Made by a program: the position numbers and the translations under genes
Notes under the pieces: model-generated
What the model saw: only the letters and a program-made list of their open reading frames with translations
What the model was told of the DNA's origin: nothing
Database searches by the model: none
From: an uncultured Paracoccaceae bacterium
GTDB taxonomy: Bacteria > Pseudomonadota > Alphaproteobacteria > Rhodobacterales > Rhodobacteraceae
NCBI GenBank assembly: GCA_947498985.1
Contig: CANMMF010000001.1
Span: 339,501 to 403,500 of the forward strand
DNA: 64,000 nt
Direction of reading: 5' to 3'
Shown: positions 18,715 to 28,467 of the stretch, one piece after another
Layout of the letters: each line of letters starts with the position of its first letter
Position numbering within the stretch: the first letter of the stretch is position 1

Positions 18715-21233
18715 GCCTTGCCACGGCGGCGCGGCTGGCCCGGCGCGAATTGCGCGGTGGCCTGGCCGGGTTCCGGATCTTTCTGGCCTGTCTGGCATTG
18801 GGCGTCGCAGCCATCGCCGGGGTCGGGTCGGTGCGCGCGGCAATCGAGGCCGGTCTCGCCGATCAGGGCGCAGTGCTGCTTGGCGGCGACGCGCAGGCGG
18901 AGTTCACCTACCGGTTCGCGTCGGACGAAGAGCGCGCCTGGCTGACGGATATCTCCGTCGAGCTGTCAGAGATCGCCGATTTCCGCTCGATGGTTGTGGT
19001 GCAGACCGACCCCGACGGCCCGCCCGACCGCGCGCTCACGCAGGTGAAATCCGTCGATGCCGCCTATCCGCTGCTGGGGGAAATCGGGCTGGAGCCTGCG
19101 ATGCCGCTGGACGTCGCGCTGGAGGATTTCGGCGCGGTGATGGCGCCGGTGCTGGCAGACCGGCTGGGTCTGGTGCCCGGCGACAGGTTCAGCCTGGGCG
19201 CGCAGGCGTTTACTCTCCGCGCGACGCTGATCGCGGAGCCTGACGACGCAGGCGACGGGTTCGGACTTGGACCGCGCACCATCGTGCGCACGCAGGATCT
19301 GGCGGCGTCCGGCCTGCTCGGCGCCGGTTCGCTGTTCGAGACCGAATACCGCATGCGATTGCCGCCTGGGACCGACCTCGATGCGCTGGCAGAGGATGCG
19401 CGGGCGCGGTTCGAGGAGACCGGTCTCGCCTGGCGCGATGCGCGCAACGGCGCGCCGGGCATTGCGCGATTTGTCGACCGGCTTGGCAATTTTCTGGTGC
19501 TGGTCGGCCTTTCGGGGCTGGCGGTCGGCGGTATTGGCGTCTCGGCCGCTGTGCGCGCCTACCTCGCCCGCAAGACACCGGTGATCGCGACGCTGCGCAC
19601 GCTGGGGGCCACCCGCGCGGTGATCTTCCTGACCTATTTCCTGCAGATCGGCGTGCTTTCGTTGCTGGGCATCGCGCTCGGTCTGGCCCTCGGGGCCCTG
19701 GTGCCGGTGCTTTTCGGGCCGCTGATCTCCGCAGCCTTGCCGGTGCCCGCGCTCTTTGCGTTGCATCCCGGCCCCCTGGCGGAGGCGGCGCTTTACGGCG
19801 TGCTGACCGCGCTGGTCTTCACGCTCTGGCCGCTGGCGCGGGCCGAGGACGTGCGCGCCGCCACCCTGTTCCGGGACGCGCTGGGCAGCGCGCGGCTGTT
19901 GCCCGCGCCGCGCTACCTGCTGGCGGTGGCGTTTCTGCTCGCCGCGCTGGTGGGTGCGGCGATGCTGCTGTCGGGTAATGCGGCGCTGACGCTCTGGACC
20001 GCGGGAGGCATCCTTGGCGCCTTGCTGATCCTCGTGATCGCGGCCCATGCCATCCGCCTGATCGCCCGGCGCGCGACGCCCGCGGCACGGGGACGACCGG
20101 TCTTGCGCTGGGCACTGGGCGCGATTGGCGGACCGGGGGAAAGCGCGGGCTCGGTGGTGCTGTCGCTGGGTCTGGGATTGTCGGTGCTGGCGGCAATCGG
20201 TCAGATCGACGGCAATCTGCGCAGCGCCATCGAGCGGGACCTGCCGGAGGTCGCGCCGTCCTATTTCTTTGTCGACATCCAGAAAGACCAGATGCCCGGC
20301 TATCTGGATCGTCTGGAAACCGACCCGGCGGTCAGCCGCATCGACAGCGCGCCGATGCTGCGCGGGATCATCACGCGGATCAACGGTGCACCGGCGCGCG
20401 ACGTCGCGGGCGATCACTGGGTGCTGCGCGGCGACCGCGGCGTGACCTACGCGGCCACACCGTCCGAGCGGGTGACCGTCACCGAAGGCGACTGGTGGCC
20501 GGAAGATTACAGCGGCCCGCCGCAGGTCAGCTTCGCCGCCGAGGAGGCGCTGGAGATGGGGCTCAGGATCGGCGACGAGATCACCGTGAACATCCTCGGG
20601 CGCGACATCACCGCGACGATCACCTCGTTTCGCGAGGTCGATTTCTCCACCGCGGGCATCGGCTTCATCATGACGATGAACCCCGCCGCGCTGTCGGGCG
20701 CACCGCACACCTTCATCTCGACCGTCTATGCCGAGGAGGCCGCGGAGGCGCAGATCCTGCGCGATCTGGCGGGCGCCTATCCCAACATCACCGCGATCCG
20801 GGTGCGCGACGCCATCGACCGGGTCTCGGAGCTGCTGGAAGGCATCGGCGAAGCGATCCGCTGGGGCGCCTTGGCCACGCTGCTGACCGGCTTTCTGGTG
20901 CTGATCGGAGCGGCCGCTGCCGGTGAAGGCGCGCGCACCTTCGAGGCCTCGGTTCTGAAGACGCTGGGCGCGTCGCGACGCCGGATCCTGCAAAGCTTTG
21001 CCTTGCGCTCGGCGCTGTTGGGCGCGGGCGCGGGGATCGTGGCGCTCGGCGCGGGCATCGCGGGGGGCTGGGCGGTCAGCACATTTGTGATGGAAACCGA
21101 CTTTGCGGTGATCTGGGGCGCGGCGTTCGGCATCATCGCGGGCGGCGTTCTCGCGACCCTGCTGGCCGGTCTGCTCTTTGCCTGGCGCCCGCTTGCGGCG
21201 CGCCCCGCCCGGGTGCTGCGGGCGCGCGAATAG
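18711..21233 (+). CDS. ybbP: ABC transporter permease (YbbP, FtsX-like)
   Basis: An 840-residue type VII-like ABC permease with ten or so hydrophobic segments. There is an N-terminal TM (about 20-42), a large periplasmic domain, two FtsX-like TM bundles (about 255-385 and 715-835), and central TMs near 400-450 and 485-510. The tandem duplicated FtsX layout and pairing with an adjacent LolD-type ATPase are typical of YbbAP, which is linked to extraction of hydrophobic substrates from the membrane. The neighbouring tesA could act on the same lipidic substrates. Confidence 0.9.
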   Translation: MSLATAARLARRELRGGLAGFRIFLACLALGVAAIAGVGSVRAAIEAGLADQGAVLLGGDAQAEFTYRFASDEERAWLTDISVELSEIADFRSMVVVQTDPDGPPDRALTQVKSVDAAYPLLGEIGLEPAMPLDVALEDFGAVMAPVLADRLGLVPGDRFSLGAQAFTLRATLIAEPDDAGDGFGLGPRTIVRTQDLAASGLLGAGSLFETEYRMRLPPGTDLDALAEDARARFEETGLAWRDARNGAPGIARFVDRLGNFLVLVGLSGLAVGGIGVSAAVRAYLARKTPVIATLRTLGATRAVIFLTYFLQIGVLSLLGIALGLALGALVPVLFGPLISAALPVPALFALHPGPLAEAALYGVLTALVFTLWPLARAEDVRAATLFRDALGSARLLPAPRYLLAVAFLLAALVGAAMLLSGNAALTLWTAGGILGALLILVIAAHAIRLIARRATPAARGRPVLRWALGAIGGPGESAGSVVLSLGLGLSVLAAIGQIDGNLRSAIERDLPEVAPSYFFVDIQKDQMPGYLDRLETDPAVSRIDSAPMLRGIITRINGAPARDVAGDHWVLRGDRGVTYAATPSERVTVTEGDWWPEDYSGPPQVSFAAEEALEMGLRIGDEITVNILGRDITATITSFREVDFSTAGIGFIMTMNPAALSGAPHTFISTVYAEEAAEAQILRDLAGAYPNITAIRVRDAIDRVSELLEGIGEAIRWGALATLLTGFLVLIGAAAAGEGARTFEASVLKTLGASRRRILQSFALRSALLGAGAGIVALGAGIAGGWAVSTFVMETDFAVIWGAAFGIIAGGVLATLLAGLLFAWRPLAARPARVLRARE

Positions 21234-21298
21234 CCACCTTGAATGCCGCGGCGCAGGGTGGCAGGCATGGCGCATCCGCCGCCAGGAAGGACAAGCCG

Positions 21299-22180
21299 AT
21301 GAGTGATTCCCTGCCCATGCCCGTCACCGCTCCGCTGAGCCGGGCCCAGCGCACGCAACTGATGAACCTCGTGCGCCGCGCCGCCAAGGCCGAGATCATG
21401 CCGCGCTTTCGCCAGCTTGGCGCGCATGAGATCGACACCAAGTCGGACGCGCAGGATCTGGTGACCGCCGCCGACCGCGAGGCCGAGGCGATGATCACCC
21501 GCGGCATCCTGTCGATGTTCCCGAACGCGCTGATCATCGGCGAGGAGCACGTCTCGTCGCATCCCGACGTGCTCGACAAGATCGCAGAGGCCGAGCTGGC
21601 TTTCACCATCGATCCCGTGGATGGCACTTGGAATTACGCGCGCGGGCTCACGACTTTCGGCGTGATGGTGGGGATCCTGCGCTTCGGCACGCCGGTCTTC
21701 GGGTTGCTTTACGATCCGGTGATGAACGATTTCATCATGGCAGACACGCAGAGCGCCGCCGAGATGGTGATGCCCCGCCGTGCCCGGCAGGCCCTGTCGA
21801 CATCGCGCGGTGGCGCGGTTGAGACGCTGACCGGGCATCTGTCGCTGTCAGTCTTTCCCAAAGACAGGCAGCCGGAGATTGCCGCCACCCTGCCGCGCTT
21901 CCAGCGGGTGAGCATGCTGCGCTGCATCTGCCACGAATACCGGCTGCTGGCGCAGGGGCATGTGGATTTTGTGCTCGCCGCCAGGATCACGCCCTGGGAT
22001 CACAGCCCCGGCGCGGTTATCGTCAAACAGGCCGGCGGTCACGTGGCGATGCTGGACGGCAGCGATTTCAACGCCGCCCGGCGCGAGGGCTATCTTCTCT
22101 GCGCCGCCAACAAGGCGACCTGGGAGGCCGTGCGCGATGTATACGGGTTCCTGCAGACGGCCGAACCGGCTGAGAGCTGA
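21299..22180 (+). CDS. inositol monophosphatase family protein
   Basis: Metal-dependent phosphatase of the IMPase/CysQ fold. The 293-residue protein has the metal-site sequences IIGEEH and DPVDGTWNYARG and the C-terminal WDHSPGAVIVKQAGGHV. The substrate could be inositol-1-phosphate, PAP or another sugar phosphate. The ATG at 21299 follows AGGAAGGA. The stop codon is immediately followed, with no gap, by the 95-base repeat array. Confidence 0.85.
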   Translation: MSDSLPMPVTAPLSRAQRTQLMNLVRRAAKAEIMPRFRQLGAHEIDTKSDAQDLVTAADREAEAMITRGILSMFPNALIIGEEHVSSHPDVLDKIAEAELAFTIDPVDGTWNYARGLTTFGVMVGILRFGTPVFGLLYDPVMNDFIMADTQSAAEMVMPRRARQALSTSRGGAVETLTGHLSLSVFPKDRQPEIAATLPRFQRVSMLRCICHEYRLLAQGHVDFVLAARITPWDHSPGAVIVKQAGGHVAMLDGSDFNAARREGYLLCAANKATWEAVRDVYGFLQTAEPAES

Positions 22181-22583
22181 CCGCAAAAGACGCGGCTTTT
22201 GATGACCCCCGCACCCGGACTGGCGAGAGTGTGGGCCGTCACGTCTGCTATGCAAACATGACCTTGCCCACTGGCCGCAAAAGACGGGGCTTTTGCGGAA
22301 ACCCCACACCCGGAACGGCGAGGGTGTGGGCCGTCACGTCTGCCATGCAAACATGACCTTGCCCACTGGCCGCAGAAGACGGAGCTTTTGCGGAAACCCC
22401 GCACCCGGACTGGCGAGGGTGTGGGCCGTCACGTTTGCAGAGCAAACATGACCTTGCCCACTGGCCGCACAAGACGGAGCTTTTGCGGAGACCCGGCACC
22501 CGGAATGGCGAGGGTGTGGGCCGTCACGTTTGCAGAGCAAACATGACCTTGCCCACTGGCCGCAAAAGACGGGGCTTTTGCGG
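22181..22583. repeat. tandem array of four 95-base hairpin units plus a partial fifth
   Basis: Units start at 22181 (94 bases), 22275, 22370 and 22465 (95 bases each), with a 24-base partial unit at 22560-22583. Each unit carries hairpin 1 (CCGCAAAAG/CTTTTGCGG, perfect in units 2 and 5), hairpin 2 (CCCRCACCC/GGGTGTGGG, weaker in units 1 and 4) and hairpin 3 (GTCACGTTTGC/GCAAACATGAC around AGA). The array begins and ends with a hairpin 1 and fills the whole space between two convergent genes. The unit length is not a multiple of three, so it is not coding. A role as a bidirectional transcription stop or REP-like element is inferred. Confidence 0.93.
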
Positions 22584-22585
22584 CC

Positions 22586-25432
22586 TTATTCCGCGGCTTC
22601 GGCGTAGTCGGACATTGGCGGGCAGGTGCAGACGAGGTTGCGGTCGCCGTAGACATTGTCGACCCGGTTGACCGGCGGCCAGTATTTGTCGACCCGAAAC
22701 GCGCCCGGCGGAAAGCACCCCTGTTCGCGGCTGTAGGGCCGGTCCCAATCCTTCACCAGGTCTTCCATCGTGTGCGGAGCGAGCTTCATGGGGTTGCTGT
22801 CGCGGTCGATCTCTCCGTCCTCGATGGCGCGGATCTCTTCGCGGATCGCCAGCATGGCGTCGCAGAACCGGTCCAGCTCGGCCTTGGTCTCACTTTCGGT
22901 GGGCTCGATCATCAGCGTGCCCGCCACCGGCCAGCTCATGGTGGGCGCGTGAAAGCCGCAATCCACCAGCCGCTTCGCGATGTCCTCGACCGTGACACCC
23001 GCGCTTTTCTCGAACGGGCGCGTGTCGAGGATGCATTCATGCGCCACGCGCCCGGACGCGCCGCGATAAAGCACGTCATACGCCCCCTCCAGACGCCGCG
23101 CGATGTAGTTGGCATTGAGGATCGCCACCCGCGTCGCCTGCGTCAGACCGGCACCGCCCATCATCAGGATATAGGCCCAGGAGATCGGCAGCAGCGACGG
23201 CGATCCAAACGGCGCGGCGGAGACCGAGCCGACCCCCGGCTCCAGCGGATGTGAGGGCAGATGCTGTTCGAGATGCGCCTTGACGCCGATCGGCCCCATG
23301 CCCGGACCCCCGCCGCCATGCGGGATGCAGAAGGTCTTGTGCAGATTGAGGTGGCTCACGTCGCCACCCAGATCACCGGGCCGCGACAGGCCCACCATAG
23401 CGTTCATGTTGGCGCCGTCGATATAGACCTGCCCGCCATGGGCATGGGTGATCTCGCAGACCTCGCGCACGGTCTCCTCGAAGACCCCGTGGGTCGAGGG
23501 GTAGGTGATCATGCAGGCGGCCAGCGCCTCCGCATGGGTCTCCGCCTTGGCGCGGAAATCGGCAAGATCGATGCTGCCCTTCTCGTCGCATTTCACCGCG
23601 ACCACCTTCCAGCCCACCATCTGCGCCGAGGCGGGGTTGGTGCCATGCGCGTTGACCGGGATCAGGCAGACGTTCCGGTCACCCTGCCCGCGCGCCTTGT
23701 GCCAGTCGCGGATGGTCAGCAACCCGGCATATTCGCCCTGCGCGCCGGAATTGGGCTGCATGGAGATCGCGTCATAGCCGGTGATCGCACACAGCTTGGC
23801 GTTCAGATCGCCGATCAGCTCGGCATAGCCCCGCGCCTGATTGGCGGGCACAAACGGGTGGATCTGGCTGAAGTCGCGCCAGCTCACCGGCATCATCTCG
23901 GCGGCCGAGTTGAGCTTCATCGTGCAGGAGCCAAGCGGGATCATCGCGCGGTCCAGCGCCAGGTCGCGATCCGCAAGACGCCGCATGTAGCGCATCATCT
24001 CCGTCTCGGCCCGGTTCATGTGAAAAACGTCGTGCTGCAGATAGGCGCTTTGCCGGATCAGCGCCTCGGGCAGGCGGTAGTCGGGCGTGTAGTCGCTGTC
24101 TTCGCGCAGCAGGCCAAAGGCGCGCCACACCGCCTCGACGGTTTCGGGCCGCGTGCGCTCATCGAGGGTGATGCCCACACGGGTCTTGCCGACGCGGCGC
24201 AAGTTCAGCCCTTCGCGCACCGCCGCCTGCAGGACACCGCGCTGCAAAAGCCCGACATCCACGGTGATCGTGTCGAAATAGCTCTCGGGTTCGACCTTGA
24301 AACCCGCCGCCTCCAGCCCCTTGGCCAGCCTCACGGTCTTGCGGTGGATGCGCTGGGCTATGGCGCGCAGGCCTTTCGGCCCGTGAAACACCGCATAGAA
24401 CCCGGCCATGACCGCCAGTAAGGCCTGTGCTGTGCAGACATTCGACGTGGCCTTCTCGCGGCGGATATGCTGCTCGCGGGTCTGCAGGCTGAGCCGGTAG
24501 GCGCGGTTGCCGTGGCTGTCGATCGAAATCCCGACGATCCGCCCGGGCATCGCGCGCTTCATGTCGTCGCGGCAGGCCATGTAAGCCGCATGCGGGCCGC
24601 CGTACCCCACCGGCACGCCAAACCGCTGGGTCGAGCCCACGGCAATATCGGCGCCCATCGCAGCCGGTTCCTTGAGCAGGCAGAGCGCCATCGGATCGGC
24701 GCTCACGATGCCCACGGCCTTTGCGGCATGCAGCGCGTCCATCTGCGGCGTGACATCGCGCACGTGACCGAAGGTGCCGGGATACTGGAAGATCGCACCG
24801 AACACGGCCTCGGCCTCAAGCGCGTGCGGATCGCCGACAATCACCTCGATCCCCAGCGGCTCTGCCCGGGTCTTCATCACGGCGATGTTCTGCGGGTGGC
24901 AATTCTCGTCGATGAAGAAGGCGCGCGCCTTCGACTTCGCCACGCGCTGCGCCATGGTCATGGCCTCGGCGCAGGCCGTCGCCTCATCGAGCAGCGAGGC
25001 GTTGGCAATCTCCAGCCCGGTCAGGTCGCAGACCATGGTCTGGTAATTCAGCAGCGCCTCGAGACGGCCCTGGCTGATCTCGGGCTGGTAAGGTGTGTAG
25101 GCGGTGTACCAGGCGGGGTTTTCGAGGATGTTGCGCTGGATCGCCGGTGGCGTCACCGTGCCGTGATAGCCCATGCCGATGAGCGAGGTCAGCACCTTGT
25201 TCTTGCTCGCCACCTCGCGCATCCGGTGCATCAGCTCGCGCTCCGACAGCGGCTTGCCGAAATCCAGCGGCTCGGCCTGCCGGATCTCGCGCGGGACGGT
25301 CTCGTCGATCAGCGCATCGAGGCTGTCGACCCCGAGCGCCTCCAGCATGTCCTCCATCTCCGCGGGCGAAGGGCCGATATGGCGGCGGTTGGCAAAATCA
25401 TATGGCAGATAGTCAATCGGCGTGTAGCTCAT
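22586..25432 (-). CDS. gcvP: glycine dehydrogenase (decarboxylating), P-protein
   Basis: PLP enzyme that decarboxylates glycine and passes the aminomethyl group to lipoyl GcvH. The 948-residue fused form (alpha plus beta halves) is full length. The PLP Lys lies in [19 protein letters not shown], and the other half shows [13 protein letters not shown] and the N-terminal FANRHIGPS signature. It is last in gcvT-gcvH-gcvP, 118 bases after gcvH. Its stop codon lies 2 bases from the repeat array. Confidence 0.97.
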   Translation of the reverse strand: MSYTPIDYLPYDFANRRHIGPSPAEMEDMLEALGVDSLDALIDETVPREIRQAEPLDFGKPLSERELMHRMREVASKNKVLTSLIGMGYHGTVTPPAIQRNILENPAWYTAYTPYQPEISQGRLEALLNYQTMVCDLTGLEIANASLLDEATACAEAMTMAQRVAKSKARAFFIDENCHPQNIAVMKTRAEPLGIEVIVGDPHALEAEAVFGAIFQYPGTFGHVRDVTPQMDALHAAKAVGIVSADPMALCLLKEPAAMGADIAVGSTQRFGVPVGYGGPHAAYMACRDDMKRAMPGRIVGISIDSHGNRAYRLSLQTREQHIRREKATSNVCTAQALLAVMAGFYAVFHGPKGLRAIAQRIHRKTVRLAKGLEAAGFKVEPESYFDTITVDVGLLQRGVLQAAVREGLNLRRVGKTRVGITLDERTRPETVEAVWRAFGLLREDSDYTPDYRLPEALIRQSAYLQHDVFHMNRAETEMMRYMRRLADRDLALDRAMIPLGSCTMKLNSAAEMMPVSWRDFSQIHPFVPANQARGYAELIGDLNAKLCAITGYDAISMQPNSGAQGEYAGLLTIRDWHKARGQGDRNVCLIPVNAHGTNPASAQMVGWKVVAVKCDEKGSIDLADFRAKAETHAEALAACMITYPSTHGVFEETVREVCEITHAHGGQVYIDGANMNAMVGLSRPGDLGGDVSHLNLHKTFCIPHGGGGPGMGPIGVKAHLEQHLPSHPLEPGVGSVSAAPFGSPSLLPISWAYILMMGGAGLTQATRVAILNANYIARRLEGAYDVLYRGASGRVAHECILDTRPFEKSAGVTVEDIAKRLVDCGFHAPTMSWPVAGTLMIEPTESETKAELDRFCDAMLAIREEIRAIEDGEIDRDSNPMKLAPHTMEDLVKDWDRPYSREQGCFPPGAFRVDKYWPPVNRVDNVYGDRNLVCTCPPMSDYAEAAE

Positions 25433-25550
25433 GAGGCTCTCCCCTCCCGACCGGGGCGCGCCCGGCGGTCCGTTTTCCTGAAACCCGTGCTTCTTCTCTT
25501 TTCAAATACCGCCGGGGTCCGGGGCAGCGCCCCGGTCCGACGTCACCGCC
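25433..25550 (-). repeat. gcvH-gcvP spacer with a solo copy of the intergenic TATTTGAAAAGAGAAGAA motif
   Basis: On the minus strand this spacer carries a GC-rich hairpin (CGGGGC/GCCCCG near 25519) followed by GGTATTTGAAAAGAGAAGAA (25487-25510). The same motif occurs twice near 30 kb as inverted ends of a short element. It may be a remnant end of that element or an independent regulatory or terminator-linked motif. Confidence 0.5.
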
Positions 25551-25916
25551 TCAACTGCCGATGAAGGTCTTGTAGGCGGCCTCGTCCATATACTCCTCGA
25601 GCGCCGCGGCATCCTCGATCTGCATCCTGAAGAACCACGCCTCCCCTTCGGGATCGTCATTGACCTTGGAGGGTTCATCGACGATGGCCTCGTTCACCTC
25701 GACGATCTCGCCATCGAGCGGCGCGAGGATGTCGGACGCGGCCTTGACCGATTCGATCACCACAACCTCGTCATCCTTGGTCACCTCGGTGCCGACCTCG
25801 GGCAGTTCGACGAACACCACATCGCCCAACTGCTCCGCCGCATGCGCGCTGATGCCTACGGTGACGATCCCGTCATCGCCCATTTCCAGCCATTCGTGTT
25901 CTTCGGTGTATTTCAT
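25551..25916 (-). CDS. gcvH: glycine cleavage system H protein
   Basis: Lipoyl carrier shuttling the aminomethyl group from GcvP to GcvT. At 121 residues it is of normal length, with the lipoylated Lys58 in [11 protein letters not shown] and the usual opening YTEEHEWL. It lies 20 bases after gcvT in the operon. Confidence 0.97.
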   Translation of the reverse strand: MKYTEEHEWLEMGDDGIVTVGISAHAAEQLGDVVFVELPEVGTEVTKDDEVVVIESVKAASDILAPLDGEIVEVNEAIVDEPSKVNDDPEGEAWFFRMQIEDAAALEEYMDEAAYKTFIGS

Positions 25917-25936
25917 CGCTGTCTCCCTGATCTTGT

Positions 25937-27058
25937 TCAGCGTTTGAAGCCTGCAGGCACGAAGGGCAGGTCGGTCACCGTGACCGCCAGGCGCTTGCCC
26001 CGCACCTCGCCCCAGAGCGTCCTGCCCGTTTCAGCCATCGGCGTCGGCACATAGCCCATCGCCACCGGCCCGTTCACGTTTGCGCCAAAGCCGCCCGATG
26101 TCACGTGGCCAATCGCCCCGGCGGCGTCTTCCGTCTCAAAGAGCGCGACACCCTCGCGCATCGGCGCGCGTCCCTCCGGGCGCAGCCCGACGCGGCGCAT
26201 GGCAGGCGGGTCGGCAAACTCGCGCAGCACCTGCGCCGCGCCGGGAAAGCCGCCTTCACGCGCGCCGTCCAGACGCCGCACCTTCTGGATCGCCCAGCCA
26301 AGACCGGCAGAGACCGGCGTGGTGTCGGTGTCGATGTCATGGCCGTACAGGCACAGGCCCGCCTCGAGCCGCAGGCTGTCGCGCGCGCCCAGCCCGATGG
26401 GCGCCACCGCATCGTCGGCCAGAAGCGCCTTTGCCAGATCGACCGCCGCGGCGTTGGGCACGGAGATCTCGAACCCGTCCTCGCCGGTATAGCCCGAGCG
26501 CGACACCCAGCATTCCGCCCCCGCCAGCGGCACCGTCGCCACATCCATGAAGCGCATATCGCGCACATCCGGGTGATGCTCTGCCAGCACGTCCTCGGCG
26601 GCCGGACCCTGCAGCGCCAGCAGCGCGCGGTTCTCCAGCAGCTTGACGGTGATGCCGCGCGGTTCCAGCGCCGCACGCAACCGCGCCACATCCGCGTCCT
26701 TGCAGGCCGCGTTGACCACGACAAACAGGTGATCGCCGCGGTTGGCGATCATCAGGTCGTCCTCGATCCCGCCCGCCTCATTGGTGAACAGCGCATAGCG
26801 CTGACGCCCTTCGGCCAATCCGGCCACATCGACCGGCACGAGGCTTTCCAGCGCCTTGGCCACATCCGGCCCGCGCAGGATCACCTGCCCCATATGGCTG
26901 ACATCGAATAGCCCGGCGGCGGCGCGGGTGTGCAGATGCTCCTTCAGCACCCCCATCGGATATTGCACCGGCATCTCGTAGCCGGCAAACGGCACCATGC
27001 GCGCCCCCAGAGACAGGTGCAAATCGTTGAGAACGGTTGTCTTGAGATCGTCGGCCAT
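25937..27058 (-). CDS. gcvT: glycine cleavage system aminomethyltransferase (T protein)
   Basis: Transfers the methylene group from GcvH to tetrahydrofolate, releasing ammonia. The 373-residue protein includes the motifs [30 protein letters not shown] and [11 protein letters not shown] that are typical of GcvT. The ATG at 27058 follows GGAGGGC. First gene of the operon, with the glycine riboswitch in its leader. Confidence 0.96.
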   Translation of the reverse strand: MADDLKTTVLNDLHLSLGARMVPFAGYEMPVQYPMGVLKEHLHTRAAAGLFDVSHMGQVILRGPDVAKALESLVPVDVAGLAEGRQRYALFTNEAGGIEDDLMIANRGDHLFVVVNAACKDADVARLRAALEPRGITVKLLENRALLALQGPAAEDVLAEHHPDVRDMRFMDVATVPLAGAECWVSRSGYTGEDGFEISVPNAAAVDLAKALLADDAVAPIGLGARDSLRLEAGLCLYGHDIDTDTTPVSAGLGWAIQKVRRLDGAREGGFPGAAQVLREFADPPAMRRVGLRPEGRAPMREGVALFETEDAAGAIGHVTSGGFGANVNGPVAMGYVPTPMAETGRTLWGEVRGKRLAVTVTDLPFVPAGFKR

Positions 27059-27100
27059 GCGCCCTCCGGTGTGTCTCCCGGTCATGTCCTGGCATGGCGC

Positions 27101-27290
27101 GGGCATCCCGGCGCGCGAAACGCGCCTCGAATGCCCCCTCTGTCCTTGCGCCTGAGATCATTATCCCTTCGGCGGCCCGGCGGTGCGGGCTCTCTCCAGA
27201 GTCTTCTGTGCGGTGACGGTCCCTTGGGCCTGAGAGTTTCCGGGGCGGTTGCTCCTTCGGCACCGGCAAGCCGGTTCTCCCATCATCGCT
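27101..27290 (-). promoter_or_regulatory. tandem glycine riboswitch and expression platform upstream of gcvT
   Basis: Read on the minus strand, two glycine aptamers follow each other. The first (about 27290-27213) has GGGAGA, GCCGAAGGAGCAA and CTCTCAGGC with AAGGGACCG. The second (about 27205-27130) has CTGGAGAG, GCCGAAGGG and TCTCAGGCGCAAGGACAGAGGGGG. A nested hairpin at 27101-27136 (GGGCAT pairing with ATGCCC around GCGCG-AAA-CGCGC) overlaps the end of aptamer 2 and could be the switch. Known glycine riboswitches turn gcv operons on when glycine is plentiful. Confidence 0.93.
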
Positions 27291-27312
27291 GTTGGCGACG
27301 CTAGCCGATCAC

Positions 27313-27792
27313 TCAGGCCGATTCAAGCGGTGCATGCTGCGGTATGCCGCGACAGGGTGCGGAGGCATGCAGGATGTCGATGAGCGGCGCATTGTCACAT
27401 ACCAGCGCATCCAGCGTGATCGGATCCAGCGTCGCGTAGAACGCATTGGCCGCATCTGTGAGCGCCACCCGCAGACGGCAGGCTTCGGTCAGCGGACAGG
27501 TGTTGTCCACATCCGCAAAGCACTCGGCCAGCGGCACCGGCGCTTCGAGAGCGCGGAACACGTCGCCGATCACGATCTCACCTGCCGGGCGCGCCAGCTC
27601 GAGCCCGCCATTGCGGCCCCGCTGCGTGTGCAGAAAACCCAGCTGCGCCAGCTGATTGATGACCTGCGCCAGATGATTCTCGGATGCATTGCACGCCAGT
27701 GCGATCTCGGCCTTGGTGGCCAGGCGCCCGGTATTGGCGGCACAGAACATCAAGACGCGCATGGCGATGTTCGTTCGTTTGGTAACGCGCAC
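27313..27792 (-). CDS. Rrf2-family transcriptional regulator (NsrR-like)
   Basis: Winged-helix regulator of 159 residues. The N-terminal HTH region (about 5-65) includes ASENHLAQVINQLAQLGFL and TQRGRNGGLELARP. Three cysteines (91, 99, 105 in ECFADVDNTCPLTEACR) match the Fe-S cluster ligands of NsrR, the NO sensor, with slightly different spacing from E. coli. The GTG at 27792 with GGGAGAG upstream begins the conserved VRVTKRTNIAMRVL and is preferred over a longer frame to 27843. It diverges from a GGCT-like gene. No nitric oxide detoxification gene is adjacent. Confidence 0.85.
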   Translation of the reverse strand: MRVTKRTNIAMRVLMFCAANTGRLATKAEIALACNASENHLAQVINQLAQLGFLHTQRGRNGGLELARPAGEIVIGDVFRALEAPVPLAECFADVDNTCPLTEACRLRVALTDAANAFYATLDPITLDALVCDNAPLIDILHASAPCRGIPQHAPLESA

Positions 27793-27847
27793 GGTTCGCT
27801 CTCCCTTCAAACCCACTTGTGTTGTTCCATGAATGCAGGGCAATTGA

Positions 27848-27863
27848 CTTGACTCAGGTCAAG
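27848..27863. promoter_or_regulatory. FNR/FnrL-like palindrome
   Basis: CTTGAC-TCAG-GTCAAG, a perfect 6-bp inverted repeat with a 4-base spacer, resembles the FNR/FnrL box TTGAT/C-N4-A/GTCAA. It lies 20 bases before the GGCT-like start and 56 bases before the NsrR-like start. Confidence 0.6.
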
Positions 27864-27882
27864 CAGCGGGCGGTATTTGCAC

Positions 27883-28467
27883 ATGAATGATGCATATTTC
27901 TTTGGCTACGGGTCATTGGTGAACACCCTGACCCATGGCTACATGCCCGTACACAAGGCGCAGGCCAAAGGCTGGCGCCGCGCCTGGCGCGCCACGCGAG
28001 AGCGTAAGGTGGCCTATCTCACCGCCATTCGCGACCCCGGCTGCGCCATCGACGGGCTGATCGCGCCGGTACCGGGCAACGCCTGGGCCACGCTGGATCT
28101 GCGCGAGCACGCCTATGAGCGGCTCGCCGCCGCGCATGAGGTGGTGCACGGATCGGAGGCGGGCCAGATCGCGCTATACGCAATCGCTCCGGAGCGCGCG
28201 CATCTGCCGACCCGCGAAAACCCGGTCCTGCTGAGCTATATCGACGTGGTTGTGCAGGGCTATCTGACGGAGTTCGGCGCCCAGGGGGCCGAGCATTTCT
28301 TTGCCACCACCACAGGCTGGGAGGCGCCGATCCTCGACGACCGCGCCGAGCCCATCTACCCCCGCGCGCAACGGCTGAGCGCCGCCGAGCAAGACGTCGT
28401 CGATGCCGGTCTCGCCCGTCTGCAATGCAGGCTGATCGCTGCGGACGCGCTCAGCGCCGGTGCATGA
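27883..28467 (+). CDS. gamma-glutamylcyclotransferase-like protein
   Basis: A 194-residue protein of the GGCT/AIG2 fold. It opens with FFGYGSLVN, the phosphate-loop-like signature YGSL of the family, and includes a segment near TLDLREHAYERL where family members often carry a catalytic Glu. Members release 5-oxoproline from gamma-glutamyl compounds; the substrate is not readable. ATG 27883 is used. Its 3' end overlaps the convergent MATE gene by 17 bases. Confidence 0.72.
   Translation: MNDAYFFGYGSLVNTLTHGYMPVHKAQAKGWRRAWRATRERKVAYLTAIRDPGCAIDGLIAPVPGNAWATLDLREHAYERLAAAHEVVHGSEAGQIALYAIAPERAHLPTRENPVLLSYIDVVVQGYLTEFGAQGAEHFFATTTGWEAPILDDRAEPIYPRAQRLSAAEQDVVDAGLARLQCRLIAADALSAGA

Noticed and set aside
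22181-22583. CRISPR-like array
   Set aside because: The units are contiguous near-identical 95-base copies with no variable spacers and no cas genes nearby.
22090-22656. Several short minus-strand frames of similar sequence across the repeat array
   Set aside because: The 95-base period shifts frame between units, so the similar peptides come from the DNA repeat; no ribosome sites or family match.
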